From Streptomyces sp. SID10853 (lineage in GTDB: Bacteria; Actinomycetota; Actinomycetes; Streptomycetales; Streptomycetaceae): DNA of 64,000 nucleotides. The stretch lies in contig NZ_JAAGLN010000004.1 in the NCBI RefSeq assembly GCF_010548145.1, forward strand, positions 1-64,000, written 5' to 3'. Every line of letters begins with the position of its first letter. The first letter of the stretch is position 1. The position numbers were made by a program, and so were the translations under genes. This document shows positions 63,092 through 64,000 of the stretch, in pieces. The notes below the pieces were generated by a model. It saw only the letters and a program-made list of their open reading frames with translations. It was not told the origin of the DNA and ran no database searches.

Positions 63092-64000
63092 GACGGATCG
63101 TGTACTCGATGGAGCCGGTCGGTCGGACCGGCGGCCGGGTCTACCTCCGGATGCTTCACAAGGCGACCGCCGACGATGTCGAGTGGCGGACGGTTCCGGA
63201 CCACAAGCGCACGTACCGCGTCCGTCGCTGGCGGAAAATCCGCCACCTCGCCCGACTGGTCCCGACCGTCCGGGCGCTGAGTTCCGCCGCCACCGGCACC
63301 TTCGTGTGGGACGACCTCAGCCTGCTGCTCTTCACACCGGAGATGCGGGCCCGCACGGTGTTCCTCCTGCACCACTACGAGCCGTTGCAGCACGACTCCA
63401 CTCCCGTGGAGGCCATGCTCTGGGAACGGCTGTTCCGGGTGCTGCCCCAGTGTGCGGCCGTGGTGTGCGTATCCCCGTACTGGGCTGACTTCCTCCGGTC
63501 CCGCGGTGTCCACAACGTACGGGTGATCTACAACGCCTTCGACATGACCGAGATCGAACGGGCACGCGACCTCGACCGGGCCGAGTGCCGCGCCGAATTC
63601 GACCTGGCCGCGGACACGATCGGCGTGTACGCGGGCAAGGCCGTCCACTGGAAGGGCACCGCGGAGGTCGCGGAGGCCCTGGCCGGCGCACCCGGGCTTC
63701 AAGTGATCACCAGCGGCAGCAACACCATCGGCTTCGGCGGTACGCACTACGACGTGGAGCGCGAGCGATACCTGCGGCTGCTTCGGGCATGCGACGTCGG
63801 CGTCTTCCTGCCCCGGATGCGGGAGGGCTGGAGCCGCTGCGCAGCCGAGGCACTGCTGCTCGGCCTGCCCTGCCTGATCCGACCGGTCGCGGGCCTCGGC
63901 GATCTCGCGGCCCTGACGGGCCAGCCGGCGCCAGACCTCGACCGTCTGTCGACGCAGGTCCGGGAACACGCTACGGCGCGCCGAACCGAAGCCAAGGCCG
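63088..64000 (+). CDS. GT4-like glycosyltransferase, 3' end beyond the window
   Basis: GTG 63088 overlaps the HD gene stop (GTGA), and at least 304 codons stay open to the window edge. It begins RRIVYSMEPVGRTGGRVYLR. VFLLHHYEPLQHDS, then VVCVSPYWADFLRSRGV and VRVIYNAFDM mark the N-terminal GT-B domain. GVYAGKAVHWKGTAEVAEAL is the start of the C-terminal domain, and REGWSRCAAEALLLGLPCLI carries the Glu of the nucleotide-sugar-binding region. It is a second sugar transferase of the operon. Confidence 0.85.
   Translation, partial: MRRIVYSMEPVGRTGGRVYLRMLHKATADDVEWRTVPDHKRTYRVRRWRKIRHLARLVPTVRALSSAATGTFVWDDLSLLLFTPEMRARTVFLLHHYEPLQHDSTPVEAMLWERLFRVLPQCAAVVCVSPYWADFLRSRGVHNVRVIYNAFDMTEIERARDLDRAECRAEFDLAADTIGVYAGKAVHWKGTAEVAEALAGAPGLQVITSGSNTIGFGGTHYDVERERYLRLLRACDVGVFLPRMREGWSRCAAEALLLGLPCLIRPVAGLGDLAALTGQPAPDLDRLSTQVREHATARRTEAKA

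Overview
The window is high-GC DNA with GTG starts, ATGA/GTGA stop-start overlaps and a gene order that matches the Streptomyces core chromosome: tad/Flp genes, a HAD hydrolase, acs, nhaA, nth, crp, a pair of ArsA-like ATPases, wblA, a class A PBP, yqeY, a metallophosphoesterase and tRNA-Pro(CGG). The source is almost certainly a Streptomyces chromosome.

From 1 to 33.7 kb the content is vertically inherited core. It holds a leftward tight-adherence cluster (cpaE-like, cpaF, tadB, tadC, DUF4244 pilin, tadE); a HAD hydrolase followed by a probable 6S-like RNA with a strong terminator; a SulP transporter fused to a carbonic anhydrase; acs and nhaA; a holin-X protein with an alpha/beta hydrolase; a GH4 glycosidase; a MarP-like membrane protease; a Nudix hydrolase; endonuclease III with a long histone-H1-like tail; crp; an MBL hydrolase, Nudix and RidA group; the ArsA pair; wblA; a penicillin-binding protein; and a metallophosphoesterase.

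At 33.6 kb, tRNA-Pro(CGG) marks the left edge of accessory DNA. Next to it lie a DUF433/DUF5615 toxin-antitoxin-like pair, then a tyrosine integrase carrying a LacI-type helix-turn-helix inserted in its catalytic domain, an excisionase-like protein and an Xre-type repressor interrupted by one in-frame TGA. A replication module follows (phage-replisome-organiser-like protein, small protein, DnaC-like ATPase), then a membrane protein, MobC and a relaxase. No FtsK/TraB-type translocase is visible, so this looks like an integrative mobilizable element. A gccggtt-N5-aaccggc palindrome occurs twice, upstream of the repressor and upstream of the last small gene (43.6 kb). I do not see a second copy of the tRNA 3' end, so the right border is either missed or lies beyond the window.

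From 44.3 to 54.7 kb there is a DUF317 gene divergent from a 1526-residue caspase-like/NACHT-like/WD40 protein. That gene overlaps a lipase-like alpha/beta hydrolase, making a plausible immune or abortive-infection operon. Then come a nucleotidyltransferase broken by an 8-bp tandem duplication, a second degraded reading frame, an FAD-dependent amino-acid oxidase and a large Xre/TPR-type regulator.

From 54.8 kb to the end, a tightly coupled rightward operon encodes an HATPase-type protein, a GT4 glycosyltransferase, a D-2-hydroxyacid-dehydrogenase-like protein that has lost its usual acid/base residues, a MoaA-like radical SAM enzyme, a nucleotidyltransferase-like protein, a second radical SAM enzyme, a NodU/CmcH-type carbamoyltransferase with two TTA codons, a RelA/SpoT-type HD protein and another glycosyltransferase cut by the window edge. 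I do not recognise this as a known pathway. It looks like an undescribed biosynthetic cluster for a glycosylated, carbamoylated small molecule. It and the caspase/lipase operon are the two best candidates for new biology.
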